This document shows positions 18,077 through 26,842 of a stretch of DNA of 64,000 nt, piece by piece. Under the pieces are notes generated by a model. That model made no database searches, was not told the DNA's origin, and was given only the letters and a program-made list of their open reading frames with translations. The DNA is from Bradyrhizobium sp. 4 (GTDB taxonomy: Bacteria > Pseudomonadota > Alphaproteobacteria > Rhizobiales > Xanthobacteraceae): contig NZ_CP064686.1 in assembly GCF_023100905.1 (NCBI RefSeq), forward strand, positions 372,001-436,000, read 5' to 3'. The position numbers and the translations under genes are program-made. Every line of letters starts with the position of its first letter. Within the stretch, counting starts at the first letter, position 1.

Positions 18077-18106
18077 AGATTGATCAATCTTGATTATATA
18101 AATCAA
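18077..18106. promoter_or_regulatory. Two adjacent palindromes in the divergent citrate-synthase promoter
   Basis: 18077-18090 is a perfect 14-bp palindrome (AGATTGATCAATCT). 18090-18106 pairs TTGATT with AATCAA around ATATA. Both share the TTGAT/ATCAA core. A TATAAA at 18097-18102 lies six bases before the fusion gene's ATG, so the second site covers its likely -10 box. Confidence 0.7.
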
Positions 18107-18107
18107 T

Positions 18108-19337
18108 ATGAAAAATTCCGAGGGGCTTTACCTCTCCGCCCGGGAAGCCGCCGCCGAGCTCGCGATCTCGCCGGCCACGCTCTACGCCTATGTCAGCCGC
18201 GGCCTGGTCCGCTCCGAGCCGACGCCGGACTCGCGCAAGAACCGCTATCGCGCCGAGGACGTCCGGGCGCTGAAGGAGCGCCGGGTGCCGTCGCCGGAGC
18301 CGCGCGGCCTGCGCAGCTTCGATGCCGATCTGCCGGTCATGGACACGGAAATCTCCACCATCACCGAGGACGGCGCGATCTATCGCGGTGTCAATTGCGT
18401 CGATCTCGCCGAAAACGACACGCTGGAGCACACGGCGACGCTTCTGTGGGACGTCTCCGGCGTCGATCCGTTCGCGCCGGATAATCAGCCTGCGATGTCC
18501 GATGAGATGCGCCTGATCGCGCAGGCCGCGCGCCGGGCGGCACCGATCGATCGCGCCATTGCCGTGCTGGCGCTCGCATCGAGCGCCGATCCCCGCGCGT
18601 TCACGCGTGCACCGGATGGCCGCGCCATGGTCGGTGCGCGCATCGTCCGGCTCCTGGTCGCGACCATGCTCAACACGGAGCCGTCCGCCGAGCCGCTACA
18701 TCAGCAGATCGCGAGGGCCTGGGCGCCCGACAACAAGCACGCGGCCGATCTGATACGTCGCGCGCTGGTTCTGCTCGCCGAGCATGAGTTGAACGCGTCC
18801 ACCTTCACCGCGCGCTGCGCGGCCTCCACCGGCCTCAATCTTTATGATTCCGTCATCGCCGGCCTCGCCGCGCTGAAGGGACCGAAGCACGGCGGCGCCG
18901 GCGTGCTCGCCTCGCAGCTCGTCAAGGCGCTGGTGGATCGTGACGTCGAGCCAATGGTCCGCGAACGCGTCGCGCTCGGCGAACGCTTTGCCGGCTTCGG
19001 TCACGGCGTCTACAAGCGGGGCGATCGGCGCGCGCAGTCGCTCCTGAATGCCCTGGCCCGCGCCGGCGCGCCGCGCAAATTCACCAAGGAAGTGCCCGAG
19101 CGGATCGCGGAGGCGACCGGCGAGCTCGTCAACATCGATTACGCGCTCGCGGTGCTCGTGCACGCGTTGCGCCTGCCCGCAGGCAGCGAGCTCGCCTTGT
19201 TCGCGATGGCCCGCAGCGTCGGCTGGATCGCTCATGCGAGCGAGCAATTACAGCACGGCAAGCTGATCAGGCCGCGGGCAAGGTATGTCGGGCCTGCGCC
19301 GGGGCGGAGGGCGGGGGTTGCGGATTCCAAAGGATGA
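18108..19337 (+). CDS. Citrate synthase-family protein fused to an N-terminal helix-turn-helix domain
   Basis: 409 residues. Residues 7-56 form a MerR/excisionase-type DNA-binding domain (LYLSAREAAAELAISPATLY, then a YVSRGLVRSE wing and NRYRAEDVRAL). Residues about 75-400 are a citrate-synthase fold with H226 (HELNASTF), H261 (GPKHGGAG), H299 (GFGHGVYKRGD) and D344 (NIDYALAV), so catalytic positions look intact. No Shine-Dalgarno sequence precedes the ATG and a -10-like TATAAA sits six bases upstream, suggesting a leaderless mRNA. It probably binds its own divergent promoter, so it could be a metabolite-sensing regulator, an enzyme or both. Confidence 0.85.
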   Translation: MKNSEGLYLSAREAAAELAISPATLYAYVSRGLVRSEPTPDSRKNRYRAEDVRALKERRVPSPEPRGLRSFDADLPVMDTEISTITEDGAIYRGVNCVDLAENDTLEHTATLLWDVSGVDPFAPDNQPAMSDEMRLIAQAARRAAPIDRAIAVLALASSADPRAFTRAPDGRAMVGARIVRLLVATMLNTEPSAEPLHQQIARAWAPDNKHAADLIRRALVLLAEHELNASTFTARCAASTGLNLYDSVIAGLAALKGPKHGGAGVLASQLVKALVDRDVEPMVRERVALGERFAGFGHGVYKRGDRRAQSLLNALARAGAPRKFTKEVPERIAEATGELVNIDYALAVLVHALRLPAGSELALFAMARSVGWIAHASEQLQHGKLIRPRARYVGPAPGRRAGVADSKG

Positions 19338-19391
19338 TCAAAAAACCTCTGGTGAGGAGCGCGGAACGCGCGTCTCGAACCATGCAGGCCC

Positions 19392-19452
19392 CGCTGTCGC
19401 CCGCGGCCATCCTTCGAGACGCCCGTCGTTGGCAGGTCCTCAGGATGAGGGT
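19392..19452. repeat. Fragment of interspersed repeat, family F
   Basis: CCATCCTTCGAGACGCC followed by GGTCCTCAGGATGAGGGTGGT resembles part of the longer copy at 58371-58496. It lies between convergent genes. Confidence 0.5.
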
Positions 19453-19468
19453 GGTGTGCTTGGATAGA

Positions 19469-20173
19469 TCACCCTCGCGGCTTCGCCACCGCGACGCCGC
19501 CGCCATTCCGGCGGCGATAGATCCAGACCGCCAGGCCCAGAACGATCGCGACGCCGATCACGGTCAGGATCCAGATGTGCTTGCCGACATGTCCATGGTG
19601 GTGCAGCCCGGCATATTCGTGCAGCACTGAGACCGCCAAAACACCCGGCAGCACATGCGCCGGCGCCCAGACCAGGATCGCCGGGATGTTGATGGCATAG
19701 AAGCGGGCCGGGGGCATGCCCAGCGCGCCCGCGGTGACCGGGACGAAGGCACGGATCGGCGGCACGAAGCGGGCGAAGAACACCGCCCAGGTGCCGAAGC
19801 GGTGGAAGAAATTCTCGCTCTGCTCGACCACGCGCGGATAATTGGTCAACGGCCAGGTGTTGAGGATCTCCCGTTGCTGCCGGTGGCCGATCCAGTAGGC
19901 TGAACCGTCGCCGAGCACTGCGCCGAGGGCTGCCGCCAGCAACACCCATTGCAGCCTAAGCTCGCCGCCCGGGACCAGGGCGCTTAGCGCCAGGATGATG
20001 GTCGAGCCGGGGATCACAGACCCCACCACCGGAACCGCCTCCAGCAGGGCCGCCAGGAACAGGGTCAGATAGGCCAGCCACGCATGGGCCGAGACGAATG
20101 AAATGAGGGGATCGAGAAAGGACGTCACGTCGTCTCTGTGGTGGGATTGGGCCTCGGGGTTCGGGCCCTGCAT
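19469..20173 (-). CDS. DedA family membrane protein
   Basis: 234 residues from the ATG at 20173 (AGGGT upstream); a GTG at 20128 would give the more usual short N-terminus. It has the DedA/SNARE-associated domain pattern: AALLEAVPVVGSVIPGSTIILALSAL, GDGSAYWIGHR, then the FARFVPPIRAFVPVTAGALGMPPARF block with the conserved Arg residues, and a final membrane helix before a basic tail. Family members are undecaprenyl-phosphate or phosphatidylethanolamine flippases supporting envelope stability. It is monocistronic and convergent with the citrate-synthase fusion gene. Confidence 0.9.
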   Translation of the reverse strand: MQGPNPEAQSHHRDDVTSFLDPLISFVSAHAWLAYLTLFLAALLEAVPVVGSVIPGSTIILALSALVPGGELRLQWVLLAAALGAVLGDGSAYWIGHRQQREILNTWPLTNYPRVVEQSENFFHRFGTWAVFFARFVPPIRAFVPVTAGALGMPPARFYAINIPAILVWAPAHVLPGVLAVSVLHEYAGLHHHGHVGKHIWILTVIGVAIVLGLAVWIYRRRNGGGVAVAKPRG

Positions 20174-20437
20174 TCGGACCCTACATAAGTAACAAGCGGC
20201 GGTAAAAGTGCCACCCGCGTGGGCAGGATCGCGCCCTTGGCCCGAAATTCAGGCGTGATTCGCAGGGCAGCCTTCCAAAAATCGCGTTCCTTGCCTATCT
20301 AAATGAAAAGACAACGGAACTTTGATTGGGTCGCGGGCTTCTGCCCGCACGTTGTCTCTGATAGGTTCGCGATCGCACCCAGCCGCAGCCAACGTGCAAT
20401 AACTGGTCTCGGGATCGCCCGGGACCTCGGAGGATTG

Positions 20438-21436
20438 ATGACGACCGCCGCGATGTCCAAAGTTGAGGAAGTTTCCGGTTTGCCCGACATGAAGGTGTCG
20501 GTGCGCCAGGTGTTCGGGATCGACAGCGATCTCGAAGTCCCCGCTTATTCCGAAGTCGATCCTCACGTCCCCGAAGTCGATTCCGATTACCGCTTCGATC
20601 GCGCCACCACGCTCGCCATTCTCGCCGGCTTCGCGCACAACCGCCGCGTGATGGTCACGGGCTATCACGGCACCGGCAAATCCACCCATATCGAACAGGT
20701 CGCCGCGCGGCTGAACTGGCCCTGCGTGCGCGTCAACCTCGACAGCCACATCAGCCGTATCGACCTCGTCGGCAAGGACTCGATCGTGGTCCGCGACGGC
20801 AAGCAGGTCACTGAATTCCGCGACGGCATCCTGCCCTGGGCGCTCCAGCACAACGTCGCGCTGGTGTTCGACGAATACGACGCCGGCCGTCCGGACGTGA
20901 TGTTCGTGATCCAGCGCGTGCTGGAAGTCTCCGGCCGACTGACGCTGCTCGACCAGAACAAGGTGATCAAGCCGCACCCGGCATTCCGCATGTTCTCGAC
21001 CGCAAACACCGTCGGCCTCGGCGACACCTCGGGCCTCTATCACGGCACCCAGCAGATCAACCAGGGCCAGATGGACCGCTGGTCGATCGTCACCACGTTG
21101 AACTATCTCAGCCATGACGAGGAAGTGGAGATCGTGCTGGCCAAGGCCAAGCACTATCGCACCACGGAGGGCCGCGACATCGTCAACAAGATGGTTCGCC
21201 TCGCCGATCTCACCCGCAACGCGTTCGCCAATGGCGATCTGTCGACGGTGATGAGCCCGCGCACGGTGATCACCTGGGCCGAGAACGCCGACATCTTCAG
21301 CGACATTGGTTTTGCGTTCCGGGTCACCTTCCTCAACAAATGCGACGAGCTCGAACGCCCCCTCGTCGCCGAGTTCTACCAGCGCTGCTTCAACGCGGAG
21401 CTGCCGGAATCGGCGGTGAACGTGGCGCTCAGCTGA
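20438..21436 (+). CDS. cobS: Cobaltochelatase subunit CobS (AAA+ ATPase)
   Basis: 332 residues from the ATG at 20438, preceded by GGAGG; the longer frame upstream is not family-like. Walker A GYHGTGKS is at 75-82 and Walker B ALVFDEYD at 141-148, with sensor and arginine-finger regions downstream (FRMFSTANTVG, GQMDRWSIV). CobS and CobT form the ATP-driven chaperone ring that works with CobN to insert cobalt into hydrogenobyrinate a,c-diamide in the aerobic B12 pathway. cobN is not in this window. No cobalamin riboswitch is evident upstream. Confidence 0.96.
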   Translation: MTTAAMSKVEEVSGLPDMKVSVRQVFGIDSDLEVPAYSEVDPHVPEVDSDYRFDRATTLAILAGFAHNRRVMVTGYHGTGKSTHIEQVAARLNWPCVRVNLDSHISRIDLVGKDSIVVRDGKQVTEFRDGILPWALQHNVALVFDEYDAGRPDVMFVIQRVLEVSGRLTLLDQNKVIKPHPAFRMFSTANTVGLGDTSGLYHGTQQINQGQMDRWSIVTTLNYLSHDEEVEIVLAKAKHYRTTEGRDIVNKMVRLADLTRNAFANGDLSTVMSPRTVITWAENADIFSDIGFAFRVTFLNKCDELERPLVAEFYQRCFNAELPESAVNVALS

Positions 21437-21450
21437 TCTCTCTCGGTGTG

Positions 21451-21588
21451 TGGTCCCGGCCGAATGCGCAATTGCGCACGGGGACCGGGACCCATGCCGC
21501 GAGGTCTCTCGGTGAAGCGACGCTGATAGTTTTCCCTGACGCAACAACCGTCGGTGGCTATGGATCCCGGCCTTCGCCGGGACGACGG
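21451..21588. repeat. Interspersed repeat, family D (diverged copy between cobS and cobT)
   Basis: Blocks GGTCCCGGCCGAATGCGCAA and GCGCACGGGGACCGGGACCC, then ATCCCGGCCTTCGCCGGGACGA at the far end. It fills the gap between cobS and cobT and ends 11 bases before the cobT start, so any cobST transcript would include it. Confidence 0.6.
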
Positions 21589-21598
21589 TGAGATCGAG

Positions 21599-23503
21599 AT
21601 GAGCACCACGTCCAACTCCAAGTTCCGCAACACCAAGGAAGCCCCGACCGAGCCGTTCAAGCGCTCGGTGGCCTCCTGCCTGAAGGCGATCGCCAAGGCG
21701 CCCGAGCTCGATGTCAGCTTCGCCGCCGAGCGTCCCGGGCTCGCGCCGGGCAAGGCGCGGCTGCCCGAACCCGCGCGAAAGATGACCAGGCGTGATGCCG
21801 CGATCGTGCGCGGCCACGCCGATTCCATCGCGCTCAAGCTCGCCTGTCATGATCCAAAGGTGCATCGCAAGCTGATGCCGGGCAATCCGCAGGCGCGCGG
21901 CGTGTTCGAGGCGGTGGAGCAGGCCCGTGTCGAGGCGATCGGCGCGCGGCGCATGGCGGGCGTTGCGAAAAACCTCACCGCGATGCTCGACGACCATTTC
22001 CATCGCGGCAAGTTCGACGAGATCACCGATCGCGCCGACGCGCCGCTCGCCGACGCGCTGGCGATGCTGGTGCGCGAGCGCCTGACCGGCATGGCGCCGC
22101 CCACGGCCGCCAAGAAGATGGTCGATCTCTGGCGTCCCATCCTGGAAGACAAGATCGGCAGGCGGCTCGACCGGCTCGATACCGTGGTCGAGGACCAGAC
22201 TAGGTTCGGCGATGCCGTGCATGATCTGCTGACGGCGCTCGAGATCGGCGACGAGCGCAGCGCCGACAGCGAAGACAATGACGAGAACGACGAGAACCAG
22301 GACGGCGACAACGATCAGTCCGGCGCCGAGGGCTCGCCCGATTCCGACGCTGCGCAGGAGATGAGCGCCGACCAGGCGCAGGCCTCGAGCGAGGAGATGA
22401 GCGAGAGCGCGATGGAAAGCGCGCAGGCCTCGACCTCCGACACCTTCGACGACGGCGAGCTCGGCGACGACGAGACGCCGGGTGAGGCGACGCGGCCGAA
22501 TTCGCACGGCAAGAACGAGCCGCGCGGGCCGGAATATCATGCCTTCGCGCCGAAGTTCGACGAGGTCATCGCCGCCGAGGATCTCTGCGACCATGACGAG
22601 CTGGAGCGGCTGCGCGCCTATCTCGACAAGCAGCTCGCGCATCTGCAGGGCATCGTCGCGCGTCTCGCCAACCGGCTGCAGCGCCGTCTAATGGCGCAGC
22701 AGAACCGCGCCTGGGAGTTCGATCTCGAAGAGGGCATTCTCGATCCGGCGCGGCTGTCGCGCGTAGTGACCGATCCCTATCACCCGCTGTCCTTCATGCA
22801 CGAGAAGGAGGCGACGTTCCGCGACACCGTGGTGACGCTGCTCTTAGACAATTCCGGCTCGATGCGCGGGCGCCCGATCACGGTCGCGGCGACCTGCGCC
22901 GACATCCTCGCCCGCACGCTGGAGCGCTGCGGCGTCAAGGTCGAGATTCTCGGCTTCACCACGCGCGCCTGGAAGGGCGGGCAATCGCGCGAGGCGTGGC
23001 TTGCCGCCGGCAAGCCGGCCAGTCCGGGCCGTCTCAACGATCTCCGCCACATCATCTACAAGTCGGCGGACGCCCCGTGGCGTCGCGCGCGAAAGAATCT
23101 CGGCCTGATGATGCGCGAGGGGCTGTTGAAGGAGAACATCGACGGCGAGGCGCTCGACTGGGCGCACAAGCGCCTGCTCGGCCGGCCCGAGCAGCGCAAG
23201 ATCCTGATGATGATCTCGGACGGTGCGCCGGTCGACGATTCCACGCTGTCGGTCAATCCCGGCAACTACCTCGAGCGGCACCTGCGCCACATCATCGAGG
23301 AGATCGAGACCCGCTCGCCGGTCGAGCTGATCGCGATCGGCATCGGCCACGACGTGACGCGCTATTATCGCCGCGCGGTGACGATCGTGGACGCCGAAGA
23401 GCTCGGCGGCGCCATCACTGAAAAGCTCGCCGAACTGTTCAGCGAGACCAACACCGCGCCCACGCAACCGGCCGGCCGCCCGCGACGCAAACTGCATTCG
23501 TGA
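21599..23503 (+). CDS. cobT: Cobaltochelatase subunit CobT
   Basis: 634 residues from the ATG at 21599. The N-terminal domain (about 1-215) is followed by a highly acidic, probably disordered linker (about 216-300, rich in Asp, Glu and Asn), then a C-terminal von Willebrand A domain with the MIDAS motif LLLDNSGSMRGRP near residue 420. This is the standard CobT plan, resembling the BchD subunit of Mg-chelatase, and the MIDAS metal site contacts CobN. Its stop overlaps the next gene's GTG start (GTGA), suggesting coupling to the secreted esterase. Confidence 0.96.
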   Translation: MSTTSNSKFRNTKEAPTEPFKRSVASCLKAIAKAPELDVSFAAERPGLAPGKARLPEPARKMTRRDAAIVRGHADSIALKLACHDPKVHRKLMPGNPQARGVFEAVEQARVEAIGARRMAGVAKNLTAMLDDHFHRGKFDEITDRADAPLADALAMLVRERLTGMAPPTAAKKMVDLWRPILEDKIGRRLDRLDTVVEDQTRFGDAVHDLLTALEIGDERSADSEDNDENDENQDGDNDQSGAEGSPDSDAAQEMSADQAQASSEEMSESAMESAQASTSDTFDDGELGDDETPGEATRPNSHGKNEPRGPEYHAFAPKFDEVIAAEDLCDHDELERLRAYLDKQLAHLQGIVARLANRLQRRLMAQQNRAWEFDLEEGILDPARLSRVVTDPYHPLSFMHEKEATFRDTVVTLLLDNSGSMRGRPITVAATCADILARTLERCGVKVEILGFTTRAWKGGQSREAWLAAGKPASPGRLNDLRHIIYKSADAPWRRARKNLGLMMREGLLKENIDGEALDWAHKRLLGRPEQRKILMMISDGAPVDDSTLSVNPGNYLERHLRHIIEEIETRSPVELIAIGIGHDVTRYYRRAVTIVDAEELGGAITEKLAELFSETNTAPTQPAGRPRRKLHS

Positions 23504-24573
23504 GCAACCATCGATCCCGCCGCAGCTTTATCGGCCACGCGGCGGCGGGATTTTCCACTTTCGCACTGTCTCGCCTGGCGCAGGCGCAGCCTGCGCCGAA
23601 GCCGGCGCTTATCGAGCACGCCGTCGCCGCGTCCGTTGGCATCGAGGTCAACGCGCGGCCGATCCCCAATTTCGAGCCGCGCGACCGCGCGCGCACGCGG
23701 TTCGGTTCGCTGGACTATCGCGGCGGCCTGGTGCTGACCTCGCCGCATCGCGGCTTCGGCGGCCTGTCCGGCTTCCGCTTTCTCGACACCAAAGGCGAGC
23801 GCTTCCTCGCGGTCTCCGACCAGGGCACCTGGTTCACCGGTCGCATCCGCTATTCCGGGCGGAGCATGACCGGTCTCGACGACGTCGTGGCCGCGCCGGT
23901 GCTCAATGCGGAGGGGCGGCCGATCACGGAGAAGCGGCTGTGGTACGACACCGAAGCGCTCGCGCGCGACGGCGACCTCGTCTATGTCGGGCTCGAGCGC
24001 GTCAACCAGATCATGCGGTTCGATTTTTCGAAGGGCGGCACAAGCGCCCGCGGCGAGGTGCTGCCGACGCCGCCCGCGGTGCGCAAACTGCCCTACAACA
24101 AAGGGCTCGAGGCGCTGGTGTTTGTCCCCAGGGACCTACCAAAGGGGCAGCCGCTCGCGGGCACCTTGATCGCGCTGTCGGAGGGCGGCTTCGATGCCGA
24201 CGGCAATCTGATCGGCTTCTTGATAGGCGGCCCGACGCCGGGCCAGTTCAGCATTCGCCGCACCGACCAGCAGCTCATCAGCGACGCCGTGCTGCTGCCC
24301 TCGGGCGATCTCCTGATCCTCGAACGCAAATTCTCATGGTTCACCGGCGTCGACATCCGCATCCGTGCGATCCCCCTGAAATCGATCGCGCCGGGCGCAT
24401 TGGTCGACGGCCCCGTGCTGTTCAAGGCCGATCTCGGCCATGAGATCGACAACATGGAAGGCATCGACGCCCACGTCACGGCCGACGGCGAGACCGTGCT
24501 GACGCTGGTGTCCGACGACAATTTCTCGATGCTCCAGCGCACGCTGCTGCTGCAGTTCGCGCTGGTGGAGTAG
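23500..24573 (+). CDS. Tat-exported esterase-like protein of the phytase-like family
   Basis: 357 residues, starting at a GTG that overlaps the cobT stop. The N-terminus carries a twin-arginine signal (SRRSFIGHAAAGFSTFALS) with cleavage likely after LAQAQ at about residue 30. The mature protein matches the esterase-like activity of phytase domain (PF13449 type): repeated beta-propeller-like segments such as GGLSGFRFLDTKGERFLAVSD and DNMEGIDAHVTADGETVLTLVSDDNF in part. It acts outside the cytoplasm; the substrate is unproved. A link to cobalamin is not obvious, but coupling to cobT looks real. Confidence 0.85.
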   Translation: MSNHRSRRSFIGHAAAGFSTFALSRLAQAQPAPKPALIEHAVAASVGIEVNARPIPNFEPRDRARTRFGSLDYRGGLVLTSPHRGFGGLSGFRFLDTKGERFLAVSDQGTWFTGRIRYSGRSMTGLDDVVAAPVLNAEGRPITEKRLWYDTEALARDGDLVYVGLERVNQIMRFDFSKGGTSARGEVLPTPPAVRKLPYNKGLEALVFVPRDLPKGQPLAGTLIALSEGGFDADGNLIGFLIGGPTPGQFSIRRTDQQLISDAVLLPSGDLLILERKFSWFTGVDIRIRAIPLKSIAPGALVDGPVLFKADLGHEIDNMEGIDAHVTADGETVLTLVSDDNFSMLQRTLLLQFALVE

Positions 24574-24692
24574 GGCGGCGCGGCCGCAATGCATGACGCT
24601 ACGGGCGGCCATTCCCCCGGCGCGGCTGGCAATCCGCGTTTCCCTCACTACACTCCCCTGCATCGCCCTCCCTCCCTTTCGGAACTCCCCGC

Positions 24693-25805
24693 ATGAGCGC
24701 CCTGTTTTCTCCGATCAAGCTGCGCGGCCTGACTTTGAAGAACCGCGTCGTGGTGTCGCCGATGTGCCAATATTCGGCCGAGGACGGCGTTCCCACCGAC
24801 TGGCACTTCACCCACATCAACAATCTCAGCCTGTCGGGCGCGGCGATGTTCTGCATCGAGGCGACCCATGTCGAGGCGATCGGCCGCATCACGCCGGGCT
24901 GCCTCGGGCTCTATAGCGATGCCGCCGAGGCCGCGCTGAAGCAGATCCTCGCCTCGGTGCGGAAACATTCTTCCACCGCCGTCGCGATGCAGCTCGCGCA
25001 TGCGGGCCGCAAAGCCTCGAGCGCGCGGCCTTGGGACGGCGGCCAGCTGATCCCGCAGGACCAGGGCGGCTGGCAGACCGTGGCGCCGTCGGCGCTGCCG
25101 CACAAGGAGGGCGAAGCCGCGCCGCTGGCGCTCGATGCCGCCGGCCTCAAGCGCGTCCGCGACGCCTTCGTGGAGTCGGCGAAGCGCGCCGATCGCATCG
25201 GCATCGACGCGATCGAGCTGCACGGCGCGCACGGCTATCTTCTGCATCAGTTCCTGTCGCCGATTTCGAACAAGCGCACCGACGAATATGGCGGCTCGCT
25301 CGAGAACCGCATGCGCTTCCCGCTGGAGGTCTACGACGCGGTCCGCGCGGTGTTCCCGCACGACAAGCCGGTCGGCATGCGGGTGTCGTCGACCGACTGG
25401 GTCGAGGGCGGCTGGGATCTGGCGCAGACGATTGAGTTCGCCAAGGCGCTGAAGGCGCGCGGTGTCGACTGGATCGATGCCTCCTCCGGCGGCGTCTCGC
25501 CGCTGCAGAAGATCGCGCTCGGCCCCGGCTATCAGGTGCAGTTTGCAGAGGCCATCAAGCGCGAGACGGGTTTGCCCACCATCGCCGTCGGCCTGATCAC
25601 GGAGCCGAAGCAGGCCGAAGAGATCGTCGCATCCGGCAAGGCCGACATGGTCGCGCTCGCCCGCGGCTTGCTCTACGACCCGCGTTGGGCCTGGCACGCC
25701 GCAGCCGAACTCGGCGGCGAGGTCGAAGCGCCGCCGCAATATTGGCGCTCGCAGCCCTCGACCCAGAAGGCGCTGTTCGGCAAGACCACGTTCGGGGCGC
25801 GGTGA
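24693..25805 (+). CDS. NADH:flavin oxidoreductase, old yellow enzyme (YqjM-like class)
   Basis: 370 residues. The barrel opens with LFSPIKLRGLTLKNRVVVSP and MCQYSAEDG, where Cys25 and Tyr27 match the redox-tuning Cys and Tyr of the thermophilic-like class. MQLAHAGRKAS contacts FMN, and HGAHGYLLHQFLSP holds the substrate-binding His pair. The C-terminus AVGLITEPKQAEEIVASGKADMVALARGLLYDPRW is the FMN phosphate region. Such enzymes reduce activated C=C bonds of enones using NAD(P)H. It stands alone on the plus strand. Confidence 0.94.
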   Translation: MSALFSPIKLRGLTLKNRVVVSPMCQYSAEDGVPTDWHFTHINNLSLSGAAMFCIEATHVEAIGRITPGCLGLYSDAAEAALKQILASVRKHSSTAVAMQLAHAGRKASSARPWDGGQLIPQDQGGWQTVAPSALPHKEGEAAPLALDAAGLKRVRDAFVESAKRADRIGIDAIELHGAHGYLLHQFLSPISNKRTDEYGGSLENRMRFPLEVYDAVRAVFPHDKPVGMRVSSTDWVEGGWDLAQTIEFAKALKARGVDWIDASSGGVSPLQKIALGPGYQVQFAEAIKRETGLPTIAVGLITEPKQAEEIVASGKADMVALARGLLYDPRWAWHAAAELGGEVEAPPQYWRSQPSTQKALFGKTTFGAR

Positions 25806-25835
25806 GGGGGGCGAATTCGCGGCCCCAATTACGGT

Positions 25836-25879
25836 GTCGTCCCGGCCTAGTGCGCAATTGCGCACTAGGCCGGGACGAC
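25836..25879. repeat. Perfect 44-bp palindrome, family D
   Basis: The two 22-base halves are exact reverse complements with no spacer; the centre reads GCGCAATTGCGC. It lies 30 bases past the oxidoreductase stop and shares its arms with the family D copies at 21451 and 29624. Confidence 0.85.
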
Positions 25880-25990
25880 GGGGAGAGGGAGGCAACACCC
25901 CGCCTCACGCCTCCGTAAACCCTCTCAGCTTCCACCTCCGCCAAATCTGGCCTAACCTCGCGCGCGTCCAACTCCTCGCGGAGGCCCGCC

Positions 25991-26398
25991 ATGCGGTTTC
26001 GTGTTCGAAAGGCTGCCCACGTCATCGAGCGCGTGGGGCTTGCGATGGCGGGCGCGGCGTGCGGGCTGTTTGTCGGCGCTTATGTGGGATCGGCAATTCC
26101 CGCGCTCACCACCGAGGGGTTCCTGCTGCTGATGATGGTGCTGGGCTTCGTCGGCTTCTATCTCGGCATCGACACGCCGCAATTGCCTTTCGACGAGGCC
26201 CACGGCGATATCGACGCCGCGGAACTGTTGAGCGCCGCCGGCACACTCTGCGCCACGCTCACCGCGCTCGCCTCCGTCGCCATCATCGTGCTCCGCCTCG
26301 AACCGCACATCGCCTGGAGCTGGTTCGCCCTGTTCGGCTGGATCGCCGGCGTGGCGATGCAGATCGTCGCGGGCGCAAAGGCGCGGATGCGGACTTAG
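25991..26398 (+). CDS. Small integral membrane protein of unknown function
   Basis: 135 residues with about four predicted membrane helices: two in residues 15-58 (GLAMAGAACGLFVGAYVGSA and a second Leu/Met-rich stretch), and two more after a short acidic loop (QLPFDEAHGDID). The N-terminus is basic, suggesting a cytoplasmic start. I do not recognise a named family. It lies convergent to the PilZ gene with a gap of only ten bases. Confidence 0.65.
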   Translation: MRFRVRKAAHVIERVGLAMAGAACGLFVGAYVGSAIPALTTEGFLLLMMVLGFVGFYLGIDTPQLPFDEAHGDIDAAELLSAAGTLCATLTALASVAIIVLRLEPHIAWSWFALFGWIAGVAMQIVAGAKARMRT

Positions 26399-26408
26399 GG
26401 AGACCGTC

Positions 26409-26654
26409 TTAAAACACCACGCCCACCTTCGTGCCGCGCTTCCACGCGACGCGGCAGCGCTTCTTGGTGTTGACGTGCAGCAACTCGAAGCGGTCCGGAA
26501 TCTTCACCTGGCCGCCGAGATCGACGCAGGCCCCGCCGGGCGAATAGTCGATCAGCGTGCAGGGGATCACCGGCGCGCGCGGGTCGGTGATGATCTTGGC
26601 CTGGCGGGACACCAGGCCCGCGGGTTTGACGCGGGCATGTCGGCGCGGATGCAT
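26409..26654 (-). CDS. PilZ domain protein
   Basis: 81 residues from the ATG at 26654, preceded by GGAGGA at good spacing. The pattern MHPRRHARVKPAGLV, then CTLIDYSPGGACVDLGG, is the PilZ domain: an N-terminal Arg-rich strand and a D/N-x-S-x-x-G motif (DYSPGG). In many proteins these bind cyclic di-GMP. The second motif is intact, but the first reads RRHAR rather than the consensus RxxxR, so c-di-GMP binding is plausible but unproved. It is a single-domain protein and presumably acts through a partner. Confidence 0.8.
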   Translation of the reverse strand: MHPRRHARVKPAGLVSRQAKIITDPRAPVIPCTLIDYSPGGACVDLGGQVKIPDRFELLHVNTKKRCRVAWKRGTKVGVVF

Positions 26655-26842
26655 TGGCACTCTCCTCCAATTTCCGCGGATGGCGCGGGTGGTCTGGGCA
26701 CCATGATGAACGAGAGGTGATTCGATCCGGCTAAAGCGGGGGCGATAATTTTAATGAATATTGGTGGTAGCCTGGTGGGGTGGCGCGGGGTCTGCTTCGC
26801 AGGCACGACAGGGATGGTGTCGTGCGACGCTGCCTCAACCAT

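Noticed and set aside
20178..20437. Cobalamin riboswitch upstream of cobS
   Set aside because: No B12-box-like conserved sequence could be found by eye, and the leader region is short.
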